DNA of 8,566 nucleotides from Helicobacteraceae bacterium (GCA_027084065.1 JALWLR010000326.1:1-8566); one strand, 5' to 3'. Counted from the stretch's first letter, positions 1 through 6,637 are shown. Program-made: numbers and translations. The notes: generated by a model from the letters alone, not told the origin.

Positions 1-609
1 CCATATCGATACGAATTTCGAAATATTTGCATCGTCTTTTTTTATGGGATGCAAAGCATGCGTCTGGTCGGTAATCGCTCCATCCCATCCATAGTCCAAC
101 TTGACATCACTGTCACTGGACATAATATAGATTGCCGCATTGTCTACACCTTTGTCTCTAGGAGAGAGTGCCTCTAAAAGCTCATTTACTTTCGAAGTAT
201 CCGTACCGGGAGAGTATATATCTGTGGGAGTGGCTGCTTGATGGGCATACTCTTTATCAATAAGACCGCTCCACAAGGGCGCTGCATCGCTCTCACCGCG
301 AAAGCCTTCAATGTCATAGGCAATCCACTCCAAAACGTCATAATCAGTTGCGCTCTCCTCCCCTTCTAGGGCTTTAAAATCACTCCCTTTTCGAATAATG
401 ACAGAATCTTTAATGCGATACTGAAGTTTCGAAGCTATATACTCCACTGCCGCCGCACTTTGTTCGTGTAGTTTGGCATCGATATGCTGGTAGAGATAGT
501 TTCTATACGCCTGTGCTAAAAATTCCATACCGAATTTAGCTATAACGGCCATAATGACAATAACGAAAATAAGCTCTATAAAAGTAAAGGCCCGTTTTGC
601 TCTTTTCAT
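1..609 (-). CDS. Prepilin-type N-terminal cleavage/methylation protein, 3' end outside the window
   Basis: A membrane-anchored pilin or pseudopilin of a type IV pilus or type II secretion-like machine. I read an uninterrupted frame of 203 codons from ATG at 609 to the window edge. The N-terminus MKRAKRA is followed by FTFIEL and a hydrophobic stretch to about residue 25: a basic leader, cleavage before Phe8 and the conserved Glu at mature position 5. The residue before the cleavage point is Ala7, not the usual Gly, a variant prepilin peptidases can tolerate. The remainder is a soluble, acidic domain. An in-frame ATG at 612 is an alternative start, but AAGAGAG lies directly against it, so 609 has better spacing. 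It follows the 619-1023 prepilin by 9 bp, so both are probably one transcript. Its single N-x-S/T site (Asn195) is an acidic sequon, D-A-N-I-S. The length beyond 200 residues would suit a PilW/GspJ-like minor pilin, but that assignment is a guess. Confidence 0.88.
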   Translation of the reverse strand, partial: MKRAKRAFTFIELIFVIVIMAVIAKFGMEFLAQAYRNYLYQHIDAKLHEQSAAAVEYIASKLQYRIKDSVIIRKGSDFKALEGEESATDYDVLEWIAYDIEGFRGESDAAPLWSGLIDKEYAHQAATPTDIYSPGTDTSKVNELLEALSPRDKGVDNAAIYIMSSDSDVKLDYGWDGAITDQTHALHPIKKDDANISKFVSIW

Positions 610-618
610 CATCTCTCT

Positions 619-1023
619 TTACATCTTGAACTTATAGGTATGAAGTTGTGTTATAACCTTACCCTTGTCGTCATATATGGTAACCGTAATTTTTTTTATC
701 TGCGAAGTATTTGTTTCGTCTGCAAATGTAGCCGGTTCTACCGTCACTTTGTACTTAGTTTCATACTTAAGCCCCTGCAATGAAGCACTCCCCTCTATGG
801 CATCTTTTAAAGAAGAGGTACCAATTGCTATCTCATCAAATGTTTGATCCGTCGTTTCTACCGCTTTGACATACGCTTCGAAAATCGCTTCGTCCGCTTT
901 AAGGTTTCGCTCACTCCCTTTGCTCGTTACCTGCGTCATCATCGGTAGTGACATGACAGCCACCGCTACGATGACAATCGCGAAAATAAGCTCGATCATC
1001 GAAAACCCAAAACGTTTTACCAT
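619..1023 (-). CDS. Prepilin-type N-terminal cleavage/methylation protein (minor pilin or pseudopilin)
   Basis: A 134-residue type IV prepilin-like protein. The leader MVKRFG is followed by FSMIEL, giving Gly at -1, Phe at +1 and Glu at mature +5, then a hydrophobic helix to about residue 27. These are the signals for prepilin peptidase cleavage, N-methylation and membrane anchoring before fibre assembly. The rest is a small acidic/lysine-rich domain ending in beta-type sequence, without a clear C-terminal disulfide loop. The ATG overlaps the end of the large upstream gene by 7 bp, and its ribosome site AGGAAG lies inside that gene 5 nt before the ATG, so translation is likely coupled. The small size and the second, larger prepilin downstream suit a minor pilin of PilV/GspI type; this is inference. 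Its only N-x-S/T site (Asn105) is the acidic sequon E-T-N-T-S. Confidence 0.9.
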   Translation of the reverse strand: MVKRFGFSMIELIFAIVIVAVAVMSLPMMTQVTSKGSERNLKADEAIFEAYVKAVETTDQTFDEIAIGTSSLKDAIEGSASLQGLKYETKYKVTVEPATFADETNTSQIKKITVTIYDDKGKVITQLHTYKFKM

Positions 1024-4000
1024 GTCAACTTCCTGTCTTTATGACCAAATTTTTCCGTTGTCGAAGAGGTATCGGTCTCTCCACTTCCTATCCATTTGCT
1101 TCCCTCTTTTTGAAACTCTACCTCAAACTCGTTATGATCCGCATCTGCATTGTATTTGTTATATATAAGCCACTCATTTGGTTTCATTTTCATTGTCGCT
1201 CTGTATGGATAGCCTTTCTTCTCGTCATACTCAAGCGTTGTTTTATCTGGGTAAGTTCCCGTCGGCAAAGATATAACACTAATATGCCCATTCGTTCTTT
1301 TTTGCTCAATATCTCCCCCGCTTCCAAAGCTTGGTGTATGTTTTGTATTTATACACCAACGTGGATCATCGCTCATTGTACAACTTTTATCGGGGAGAAG
1401 TGTTTTATTGCAATCCTCAGAATCACTACAAAATACCTCATATGTGATATTCACATCTCCTGTACTTCCATTGATCTTCGTCTTTTTTGCATGTGCTTTC
1501 ACATATAAAAATGTTATGTTATCATCCAACTCTACACTTCCTTGCGGCATGTATGAGCTATTTCCATCTGCTAAGTTCACACACTCACTTTCATTCTTGC
1601 ATTTGACACTAAATGTAGTAAATGTCATACGTTTTGGATTTTGGGCTATATGATTTAATCGTTTGAAGTTGTAACGAATTCTTAAATTTGCTTTGCCATT
1701 TTGGGCTTTTGCAAAAGATTTCTGCTCTATCTCTCCAACCGTTACAGTGTCGTTGACATCGTTGAAACGCAAAAGAAGACGATGTTCCTGATCGTCTACT
1801 GCCTCTACACTTTGCGTAAAAACTCGCTCTTCATTTTCATATTTACTGCGTGGCAAATCAAACTCTACTGTTTTTGCATAGCATTTTTCTACAAAGTTGC
1901 TCAAGCCGCTACCTTGTTTGTCCTGTGCTTCAAGTACCCCATAGATATGATATGACATATTGAGATCTTTATATACTCCATCACTCTCTTTTTGCATGTC
2001 GGCTGTGTACACGAAATCTACACTAGCCGGATCGTCATTATTAAGACCGACTGAACTACCCATATCTGTTACATCGAAGCGATAAGGAACAGATTCAACC
2101 CAATAATCATGGTAATATTTTGCCGGGCTTATATTTGTATTGTTGTGTTCACTCCAAATTTCACACCCATTGAGTAATGTAGAACCTATTGGCACAACTA
2201 TGCCTGAATCTTCTTGACAATCTTTTTGTGATGCAGGTTTAAAATATGCTCCTGTATGATGTTGCATGCTTGCAGCGTCACTATCAACTTTTGTCCATGT
2301 CCTGTCTCGCAACGCAAGACGATACTTCCCAACTTGATGCAGAGATACTCGAAGATCTGTATACAATCCATTTTCAAGAGCATAATTCTCGCCATCTAAA
2401 AAAATCGTACTCATATTTTTATCACTTGTATCGTTACACCCTGAGAGATCTATTCCATCAGGTACCAACCACATATAAGCAAATCTATCTGTATTTTCAT
2501 TACCTATAGAGCCGGTATACCCTTGCGCATTTCCTTCTCCTGTATATGTCGTTGCATTGATCTCTAGTTTATATTCATATCCAGCAGAAATTATATGCTC
2601 GTTGCCATCATTTTCAATAACTACATCGGGGATCGTATCGTTACCGTCTATTAAACGCATAGAAAAAGCTTCCGGACGAATGGAAAAGTTATCTCTTGAA
2701 CAGACAAACTGTGTACGATAACCGTAAATGCACTCCATACACTTACTGAGTTCACCTATATTCATTCCACTATCGTCACTCCCAGCTCCTGTACTTCCGC
2801 AATAAGCAGAAATTGTAGCATCCGGATCATCTTGGGTAACTGCCGCGCTACAGCTATCCGTACTATAAGAGGGGAAGTTTGTAAGTCTATACTTTCCACC
2901 CCCTAAATTTTCGACTTCCAACAAAGAGTTGTTTTCATCTACAACATTATAACTGACACGAAATGCCGTGTTTTTACGTGCCATCGTGTAAAACTCCTGA
3001 AGCGAATCCAAGTCGGTTTGCCCATTTGCTATGGCATTTTCTAACGCATTTTGGTCAAACGGTGTACTCTGCTCATCATCAAACAAAACCCATACTCTTT
3101 TTGAAATACTACTGTCCATCTCTTTACAAGAAGCGTTAACATCATGAAATGCCGATGCATCTATCATCTCTACAGCCGCCATTGTAGAAACACTTTTCAA
3201 TGTATCGCGATTATCCGGATCAAGAGCGATTACTTTAAATTTTCCGGCACGAAAAACAACCTGAGTCGGAAGATTGTAATAGGCATTATCTCCTCCCTCA
3301 TCTGCATCATAGTAGCTTTCATGCACGACATTAAAAATACTTTGTTCAGGTTGGTATTCAAAGTTTGCAGACGAACACATCTCAACATCTTTTGCAAGTA
3401 CTCTAATGTAAGGAATAGTAGATGATTCATCAAGCTTCAAATCATACTGCAACTGTACATGTAGAGGCATATGAAGAGAAGCTCTTATAGGATCGATTTG
3501 GTAATAAACATAAAAGTAGTCATTTGCCGCAATATCACCAATATCTATGCCATGCACATACGCATCATTCTCTTCCATAACAGATGTTCTATGCGGTGTC
3601 AAATCTTTTGTCATCGCTATTCGAACACTATCTCGTACATATTTCGCCTGAGAGGTATTGATATCGTAGATATTGACAGTCATATTTTTTACTTCCAAAT
3701 CGGAATCCACTTTGTTTCGAACATATATTTTTACATCTACATTTGCATTTGTTGCTACCTCTCCTACTATTTCCGGATCTTTTGAACCATCATTCTCCTC
3801 TGTAAAGTAAATACCGTTTTGAGCATACGCATAGTCATAGCAAAACTGTGGAACATACAACTCTGTGGAAAAGACAACCAAGTCGGCAAAATAATAATCC
3901 TGCGTTGTATGAAAACGAAATTTTGCACCCGTTTCATTTTGCGTTAAGATTCCCAATCCCCCATTAGCCGTTCCAACTTCATATTTATGAATATCTATAC

Positions 4001-5660
4001 CAAAATTGTTATTCATATCGGGAGTGCGTGGAGCATCAACGTCTATTCGAGAATTAAACGCATTATCCGAATCAATATCAGTAAATGTCGTATTATAGCG
4101 TTTCCCGGCCATTTCAATCGTATCGCCAGATATATCTCTATCACCCTCGGCAACAAATAAATATGCCTGTGAATCCACCTCTCCACTTCTAGGTGTTAAA
4201 AATCCATCTGTTTCAATAACTGGATCTTCTGAAAGCTCAGTAGTAATTTGTTGAAATCCATCAAATATAGTTACCAATCGGTTCGAATCACTGTTTGGAT
4301 CCTGATATACTACAACAAGTGTCCATGCACCATACGCTCCAAGACCATCAGGTGTATCACCAGTAATTGTATAAAAACTCGAAGGTTCTACCTCATACCA
4401 TCCAGCCTCATGCACAATATCGATGACATTCGCACTTGCAGAATAGATTGGAATGGTTCCTCCGCTTGTCATATCAAAATCGGCAACATCCGCTGTTACA
4501 TCACTGTAAGCATCGCCTGTTTTTCGTAAACGAATAGTTTTTGCTTCCTCTTTTTTAGATGTGGTCCATGATGAATTATAACTATCTCTCCCTTGCCAGT
4601 AGAGTCTTGCATATATAATTTTCGCATCTTGCGGCAACTCTAACTTAGCTTGAGACTGTGGTACTTTTTGTAAGTTTACATGAGCATTGTTCTGAGTCGA
4701 TTCTACACAAACACCACCTACTTTTTTACACAAAATTGTATTTCCTAAAACTTTAACATCCCCATAGAGACTCTTTTTATAACGCAGCTCAAACGGGCGT
4801 CCTCCACTTTGTGTTTCATTTTCACATTTGGCAAGCTCTCCTTGATAGAGTACACCATCCTTCATATAGGTTGCATACACTCCATATTCATTGTTTAAAA
4901 AGCTAAAAAGTGACTTATTATATATAGTATGCATCTCATTTGAAGACATATTTTGAAGATCGTAATTTATAGCACTGTTAAATCCTGAAGCTTGCCAAAA
5001 ACTGATTCCACTTGCTTCTTGACAGTTTCCAGAAGTGTCATCTGTTCCACAATCAGACATAAAAGAAAATAAATTATTTGCTGCTACAACAACCCTAACT
5101 TGACTCAGTTCTGCTGAACCAATATTTCGTACAGGAATTACGTATTTACATGCAAAATTGACAGAGCCAAAACAAAATCCTTCCGTGTAAGGTTCATCGT
5201 AGCACATATCTTCTGCACTCTCGATCGTACCTCCTCCGCCACTGCCACTATCTGGAGTAAAGTCAATGTGAAGCGGAAAACTGTCTCTCCGTCCATAGTT
5301 ATAAATTTTAATTATATAAGTTGTTCCCGCTACAACGTCATATGTCAAATCAACATCGTGGTTATCCGATGTATCCTTTTTTAAAATACTTCCACATCCA
5401 TCATTTTCTAATCTAAGATCGGTATCATAAGAGGCGCCACTAGACCATATGTGAATGCTTCCATCAGTTGGAGCGGTAAATTTATAATAATAATAGGAGC
5501 CCTCCCACCCTTTGTACTTCAATGTAGCCGTTATAGTTGATGGAACAGAAACACTCTCAGCACTAGAACAGCGCTTACCCACTTGCGCTCCATACGAATC
5601 GACAGATAGCAATAATAAAAATATTATTATCTGGACTGGTAACAAAAATGATTTTTTCAT
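1017..5660 (-). CDS. Very large secreted MshQ-like surface protein, candidate pilus-associated adhesin
   Basis: A 1547-residue exported protein, beta-rich and acidic. Residues 1-24 form a Sec signal peptide (KK, then a run of I/F/L, probable cleavage near SYGA). Residues about 36-134 resemble a PPC-type beta-sandwich; a Gly/Ser linker follows at 138-144. Residues about 290-610 resemble a surface-protein module I associate with DUF3344/DUF11-type proteins, with GAYGAW and TLVVVYQDP at 441-455, FDGF at 466-469, acidic clusters at D528/D530/D532 and D548/N550/N552, and FCYDY at 606-610. Residues about 987-1060 (SIRPEAF at 993-999, then an Ile/Ala-Gly beta segment) resemble the MshQ (DUF6701) region. 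The last residue is Trp. By hand count there are 28 cysteines, including C974/C977 as CxxC, fitting extracellular disulfides. There is no LPXTG, autotransporter barrel or T9SS-type tail that I can see. The start is supported by AAGGA 6 nt upstream. It is followed by two prepilins, suggesting fibre-linked export or display. Function is inferred from context; the exact domain names need profile searches. Confidence 0.93.
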   Translation of the reverse strand: MKKSFLLPVQIIIFLLLLSVDSYGAQVGKRCSSAESVSVPSTITATLKYKGWEGSYYYYKFTAPTDGSIHIWSSGASYDTDLRLENDGCGSILKKDTSDNHDVDLTYDVVAGTTYIIKIYNYGRRDSFPLHIDFTPDSGSGGGGTIESAEDMCYDEPYTEGFCFGSVNFACKYVIPVRNIGSAELSQVRVVVAANNLFSFMSDCGTDDTSGNCQEASGISFWQASGFNSAINYDLQNMSSNEMHTIYNKSLFSFLNNEYGVYATYMKDGVLYQGELAKCENETQSGGRPFELRYKKSLYGDVKVLGNTILCKKVGGVCVESTQNNAHVNLQKVPQSQAKLELPQDAKIIYARLYWQGRDSYNSSWTTSKKEEAKTIRLRKTGDAYSDVTADVADFDMTSGGTIPIYSASANVIDIVHEAGWYEVEPSSFYTITGDTPDGLGAYGAWTLVVVYQDPNSDSNRLVTIFDGFQQITTELSEDPVIETDGFLTPRSGEVDSQAYLFVAEGDRDISGDTIEMAGKRYNTTFTDIDSDNAFNSRIDVDAPRTPDMNNNFGIDIHKYEVGTANGGLGILTQNETGAKFRFHTTQDYYFADLVVFSTELYVPQFCYDYAYAQNGIYFTEENDGSKDPEIVGEVATNANVDVKIYVRNKVDSDLEVKNMTVNIYDINTSQAKYVRDSVRIAMTKDLTPHRTSVMEENDAYVHGIDIGDIAANDYFYVYYQIDPIRASLHMPLHVQLQYDLKLDESSTIPYIRVLAKDVEMCSSANFEYQPEQSIFNVVHESYYDADEGGDNAYYNLPTQVVFRAGKFKVIALDPDNRDTLKSVSTMAAVEMIDASAFHDVNASCKEMDSSISKRVWVLFDDEQSTPFDQNALENAIANGQTDLDSLQEFYTMARKNTAFRVSYNVVDENNSLLEVENLGGGKYRLTNFPSYSTDSCSAAVTQDDPDATISAYCGSTGAGSDDSGMNIGELSKCMECIYGYRTQFVCSRDNFSIRPEAFSMRLIDGNDTIPDVVIENDGNEHIISAGYEYKLEINATTYTGEGNAQGYTGSIGNENTDRFAYMWLVPDGIDLSGCNDTSDKNMSTIFLDGENYALENGLYTDLRVSLHQVGKYRLALRDRTWTKVDSDAASMQHHTGAYFKPASQKDCQEDSGIVVPIGSTLLNGCEIWSEHNNTNISPAKYYHDYWVESVPYRFDVTDMGSSVGLNNDDPASVDFVYTADMQKESDGVYKDLNMSYHIYGVLEAQDKQGSGLSNFVEKCYAKTVEFDLPRSKYENEERVFTQSVEAVDDQEHRLLLRFNDVNDTVTVGEIEQKSFAKAQNGKANLRIRYNFKRLNHIAQNPKRMTFTTFSVKCKNESECVNLADGNSSYMPQGSVELDDNITFLYVKAHAKKTKINGSTGDVNITYEVFCSDSEDCNKTLLPDKSCTMSDDPRWCINTKHTPSFGSGGDIEQKRTNGHISVISLPTGTYPDKTTLEYDEKKGYPYRATMKMKPNEWLIYNKYNADADHNEFEVEFQKEGSKWIGSGETDTSSTTEKFGHKDRKLTW
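1029..1034 (-). promoter_or_regulatory. Ribosome binding site of the 619-1023 prepilin, inside the upstream gene
   Basis: AGGAAG on the minus strand, 5 nt before the ATG at 1023. It lies within the last codons of the large surface protein, whose stop codon (1017-1019) is downstream of the prepilin start. This fixes the prepilin start and points to coupled translation. Confidence 0.75.
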
Positions 5661-5666
5661 ATTTTA

Positions 5667-5671
5667 TCCTT
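5667..5671 (-). promoter_or_regulatory. Ribosome binding site of the large surface protein
   Basis: AAGGA on the minus strand with a 6-nt gap to the ATG at 5660. It supports that start, which also gives a complete signal peptide. Confidence 0.7.
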
Positions 5672-5785
5672 ATTACTCTTACATGCAAAACAAAGCCGTC
5701 TTAATCCTAAAGTGACAATTGAAATATCATTAATTTTTTTGCACACTTATGCAGGGCTCGTATAGCAAAAACCATTCACCCTCTA

Positions 5786-5791
5786 ATTATA
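5786..5791 (-). promoter_or_regulatory. Candidate -10 element of the surface-protein/prepilin operon
   Basis: A perfect TATAAT on the minus strand, 125 nt before the ATG at 5660, implying a 5' leader of roughly 115-120 nt. The hexamer 17 bp upstream (CTTTTA) is a poor -35 match. Weak -35 boxes are normal for the main sigma factor in Campylobacter and relatives, so this does not exclude the site. In such AT-rich DNA a chance match is also possible. Confidence 0.45.
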
Positions 5792-5860
5792 CTCTCAATT
5801 TTGCTTAATAAAAGCTGAAAATTTCCTATTTTAGTCTAAAGGATTAATCTATTGAGTTAA

Positions 5861-5877
5861 ATAAAATTATATTTTAT
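5861..5877. repeat. Perfect A/T palindrome, 7-bp arms with 3-nt centre
   Basis: ATAAAAT, centre TAT, then ATTTTAT. It lies about 40 bp beyond the hepT stop and about 70 bp upstream of the candidate -10 of the surface operon. It could be a weak hairpin after hepT or a regulator site, or simply a product of the AT-rich composition. There is no GC stem or clear U-tract, so I do not call it a terminator. Confidence 0.35.
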
Positions 5878-5915
5878 GATTTATAATTCGAAAACAATTC
5901 TAAGAAAAACGGCCA

Positions 5916-6227
5916 TTACAAAATATTTTCTATTTGTTCTTTCAACCGTGGAATATGTTTTCGAAGAACAACTTCTAATATCTCATCATCAACACTGTCA
6001 TAATCGTGAGCTATAAAATTTCTAAGAGCATTCAGCCCTCGCAGATCATCTTTATCGAATTTTGAAAGTAATTCAAATTCATTCTCTTCTTTGAGTTTGT
6101 TGAATTGTTCCGCTATGGAAATAATTTGCATTCTTATTGCAGGTTTGAGGATTCTGTCTTGAAGGGCAGGCATTATTTTGCCTTTTTTTTGTTCTATAAA
6201 AAACTCTATATCTTCTATTTTATCCAA
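5916..6227 (-). CDS. hepT: HepT-like HEPN-domain RNase toxin (DUF86 family)
   Basis: A 103-residue all-alpha HEPN protein, the toxin half of a HEPN/MNT pair. The signature R-x4-H-x-Y is intact at R69, H74 and Y76 within RNFIAHDY; Arg and His form the ribonuclease site, and in studied pairs the Tyr is the residue AMPylated by the MNT antitoxin. The C-terminal HIPRLKEQIENIL matches the usual end of the family. The frame is limited upstream by a stop at 6237-6239, leaving TTG at 6225-6227 as the only plausible start. A tiny ATG frame with a good ribosome site overlaps this TTG (see 6220-6249). It lies 20 bp after the nucleotidyltransferase gene and is surely co-transcribed with it. DNA here is visibly more AT-rich than bamD/lon, as is common for mobile defence or toxin-antitoxin cassettes. 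Family assignment is strong; the activity is inferred. Confidence 0.88.
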   Translation of the reverse strand: MDKIEDIEFFIEQKKGKIMPALQDRILKPAIRMQIISIAEQFNKLKEENEFELLSKFDKDDLRGLNALRNFIAHDYDSVDDEILEVVLRKHIPRLKEQIENIL

Positions 6228-6249
6228 AACAAGCCGTCATCTTTCTTTC
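6220..6249 (-). promoter_or_regulatory. Translation initiation region of hepT with an overlapping six-codon ORF
   Basis: After the mntA stop, AAGAAAG is followed by an ATG at 6238-6240 that opens a six-codon frame (M-T-A-C-F-G) ending in TAA at 6220-6222. The hepT TTG start (6225-6227) lies inside this frame, shifted by +1. Either ribosomes terminate on the mini-ORF and restart at the TTG, keeping toxin output low, or a single-base indel in the T4-G2 tract has separated hepT from its original ATG. Sequence alone cannot decide. Confidence 0.4.
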
Positions 6250-6559
6250 ATATCGCTATTTGCTCTTTCTTAAGATTTTCTTGCATAAACTTATTGATAC
6301 CATTTAAAGGTACAAGATCAACTTTTCTGTTTAACTGCACTTCCAACTCTCGTTTGAAATCAGTGGTTTTTCTCAATTTTGCAAATCCATCATCTTTATA
6401 AAATATATCATGATCGATCGTATACGTAATATCAATATCACTAAAGAGATCATCTTCACCTCGTGCATATGAACCGAATAAGCTAACTAGTCTAAATCCG
6501 CTTTTTTGGTGTTTCTCATTGAAATCATGGAGATACTTAAGCACCTTATCACGTGTCAT
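6248..6559 (-). CDS. mntA: MntA-like minimal nucleotidyltransferase antitoxin
   Basis: A 103-residue protein of the minimal nucleotidyltransferase (MNT, DNA polymerase beta-like) family. The catalytic motif G-S-x10-D-x-D is exact: G29, S30, D41 and D43 in a stretch starting LFGSYARGE. A third acidic residue, D81 in KVDLVPL, sits on the expected later strand. In characterised pairs this enzyme uses ATP to AMPylate the HEPN toxin on its R-x4-H-x-Y tyrosine and so neutralises it. The ATG at 6559 has AAGGAG 5 nt upstream and a TATAAT box at 6590-6595. It lies first in a two-gene unit with hepT. It is short, close to the bare catalytic domain, but all metal-binding residues are present, so it should be active. 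Confidence 0.9.
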   Translation of the reverse strand: MTRDKVLKYLHDFNEKHQKSGFRLVSLFGSYARGEDDLFSDIDITYTIDHDIFYKDDGFAKLRKTTDFKRELEVQLNRKVDLVPLNGINKFMQENLKKEQIAI

Positions 6560-6589
6560 AAACTCTCCTTTTTATTTTTTGTTGTTTTT

Positions 6590-6595
6590 ATTATA
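6590..6595 (-). promoter_or_regulatory. Candidate -10 element of the mntA-hepT operon
   Basis: A perfect TATAAT on the minus strand, about 30 nt before the mntA ATG at 6559, giving a leader of roughly 20-25 nt with AAGGAG (6565-6570) inside it. The best upstream hexamer is TTGATG at a 19-bp gap, so the -35 is weak. Confidence 0.5.
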
Positions 6596-6606
6596 CAACT
6601 TTTCGA

Positions 6607-6612
6607 TAAAAT
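6607..6612 (+). promoter_or_regulatory. Candidate -10 element of the bamD-lon operon
   Basis: TAAAAT on the plus strand (within GATAAAAT), 25 nt before the TTG start of bamD, leaving room for AAGAAGGA as ribosome site. No good -35 is seen. It would share the 78-bp divergent region with the mntA promoter, so the two could interfere with each other. Confidence 0.3.
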
Positions 6613-6623
6613 ATCATCAAAAA

Positions 6624-6631
6624 AAGAAGGA
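6624..6631 (+). promoter_or_regulatory. Ribosome binding site that sets the TTG start of bamD
   Basis: AAGAAGGA followed by a 6-nt gap and TTG at 6638. The ATG at 6631 is out of frame with bamD. The TTG start places a complete lipoprotein signal at the N-terminus, so it is preferred over the upstream in-frame extension that would run back into mntA. Confidence 0.65.
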
Positions 6632-6637
6632 TGCTTT

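Larger units (their letters stand above)
5661..5915. other. AT-rich intergenic leader between hepT and the surface-protein operon
   Basis: No coding frame is supported in this 255-bp stretch. It holds the probable promoter of the surface-protein operon (TATAAT at 5786-5791, minus strand), the ribosome site at 5667-5671, an all-A/T palindrome at 5861-5877 and a pair of inverted TTAATCCT copies at 5701-5708 and 5840-5847. The A/T content is extreme in places: 5821-5880 has only about 10 G/C in 60 bases by hand count. No convincing GC-rich terminator follows hepT, so read-through from the toxin-antitoxin pair into the operon cannot be excluded. Confidence 0.6.

Noticed and set aside
2198..3433. 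Short minus-strand frames at 2198-2395 and 3230-3433
   Set aside because: Out-of-frame shadows within the 1547-residue gene, with no recognisable domain.
665..4529. Several plus-strand open frames across the surface-protein operon
   Set aside because: They are antisense to clear coding sequence, have Cys/Ile/Tyr-rich low-information products and lack convincing ribosome sites.
5736..5771. TTTTTGC ... GCAAAAA inverted repeat as a terminator
   Set aside because: The 7-bp arms are separated by 22 nt, mostly A/T, and lie downstream of the candidate -10 inside the operon leader. It is too weak to call.
5740..5785. Sigma-54 promoter (TGG ... TTGC-like)
   Set aside because: TGG and TTGC are both present but their spacing does not fit the -24/-12 element.
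6506..6637. Upstream in-frame extension of bamD
   Set aside because: It would overlap the start of mntA on the other strand and bury the lipoprotein signal behind 44 extra residues. TTG at 6638 has a good ribosome site and places the lipobox correctly.
5661..6637. Insertion sequence or transposon ends around the toxin-antitoxin pair
   Set aside because: I found no transposase fragment, terminal inverted repeats or target duplication at either side.
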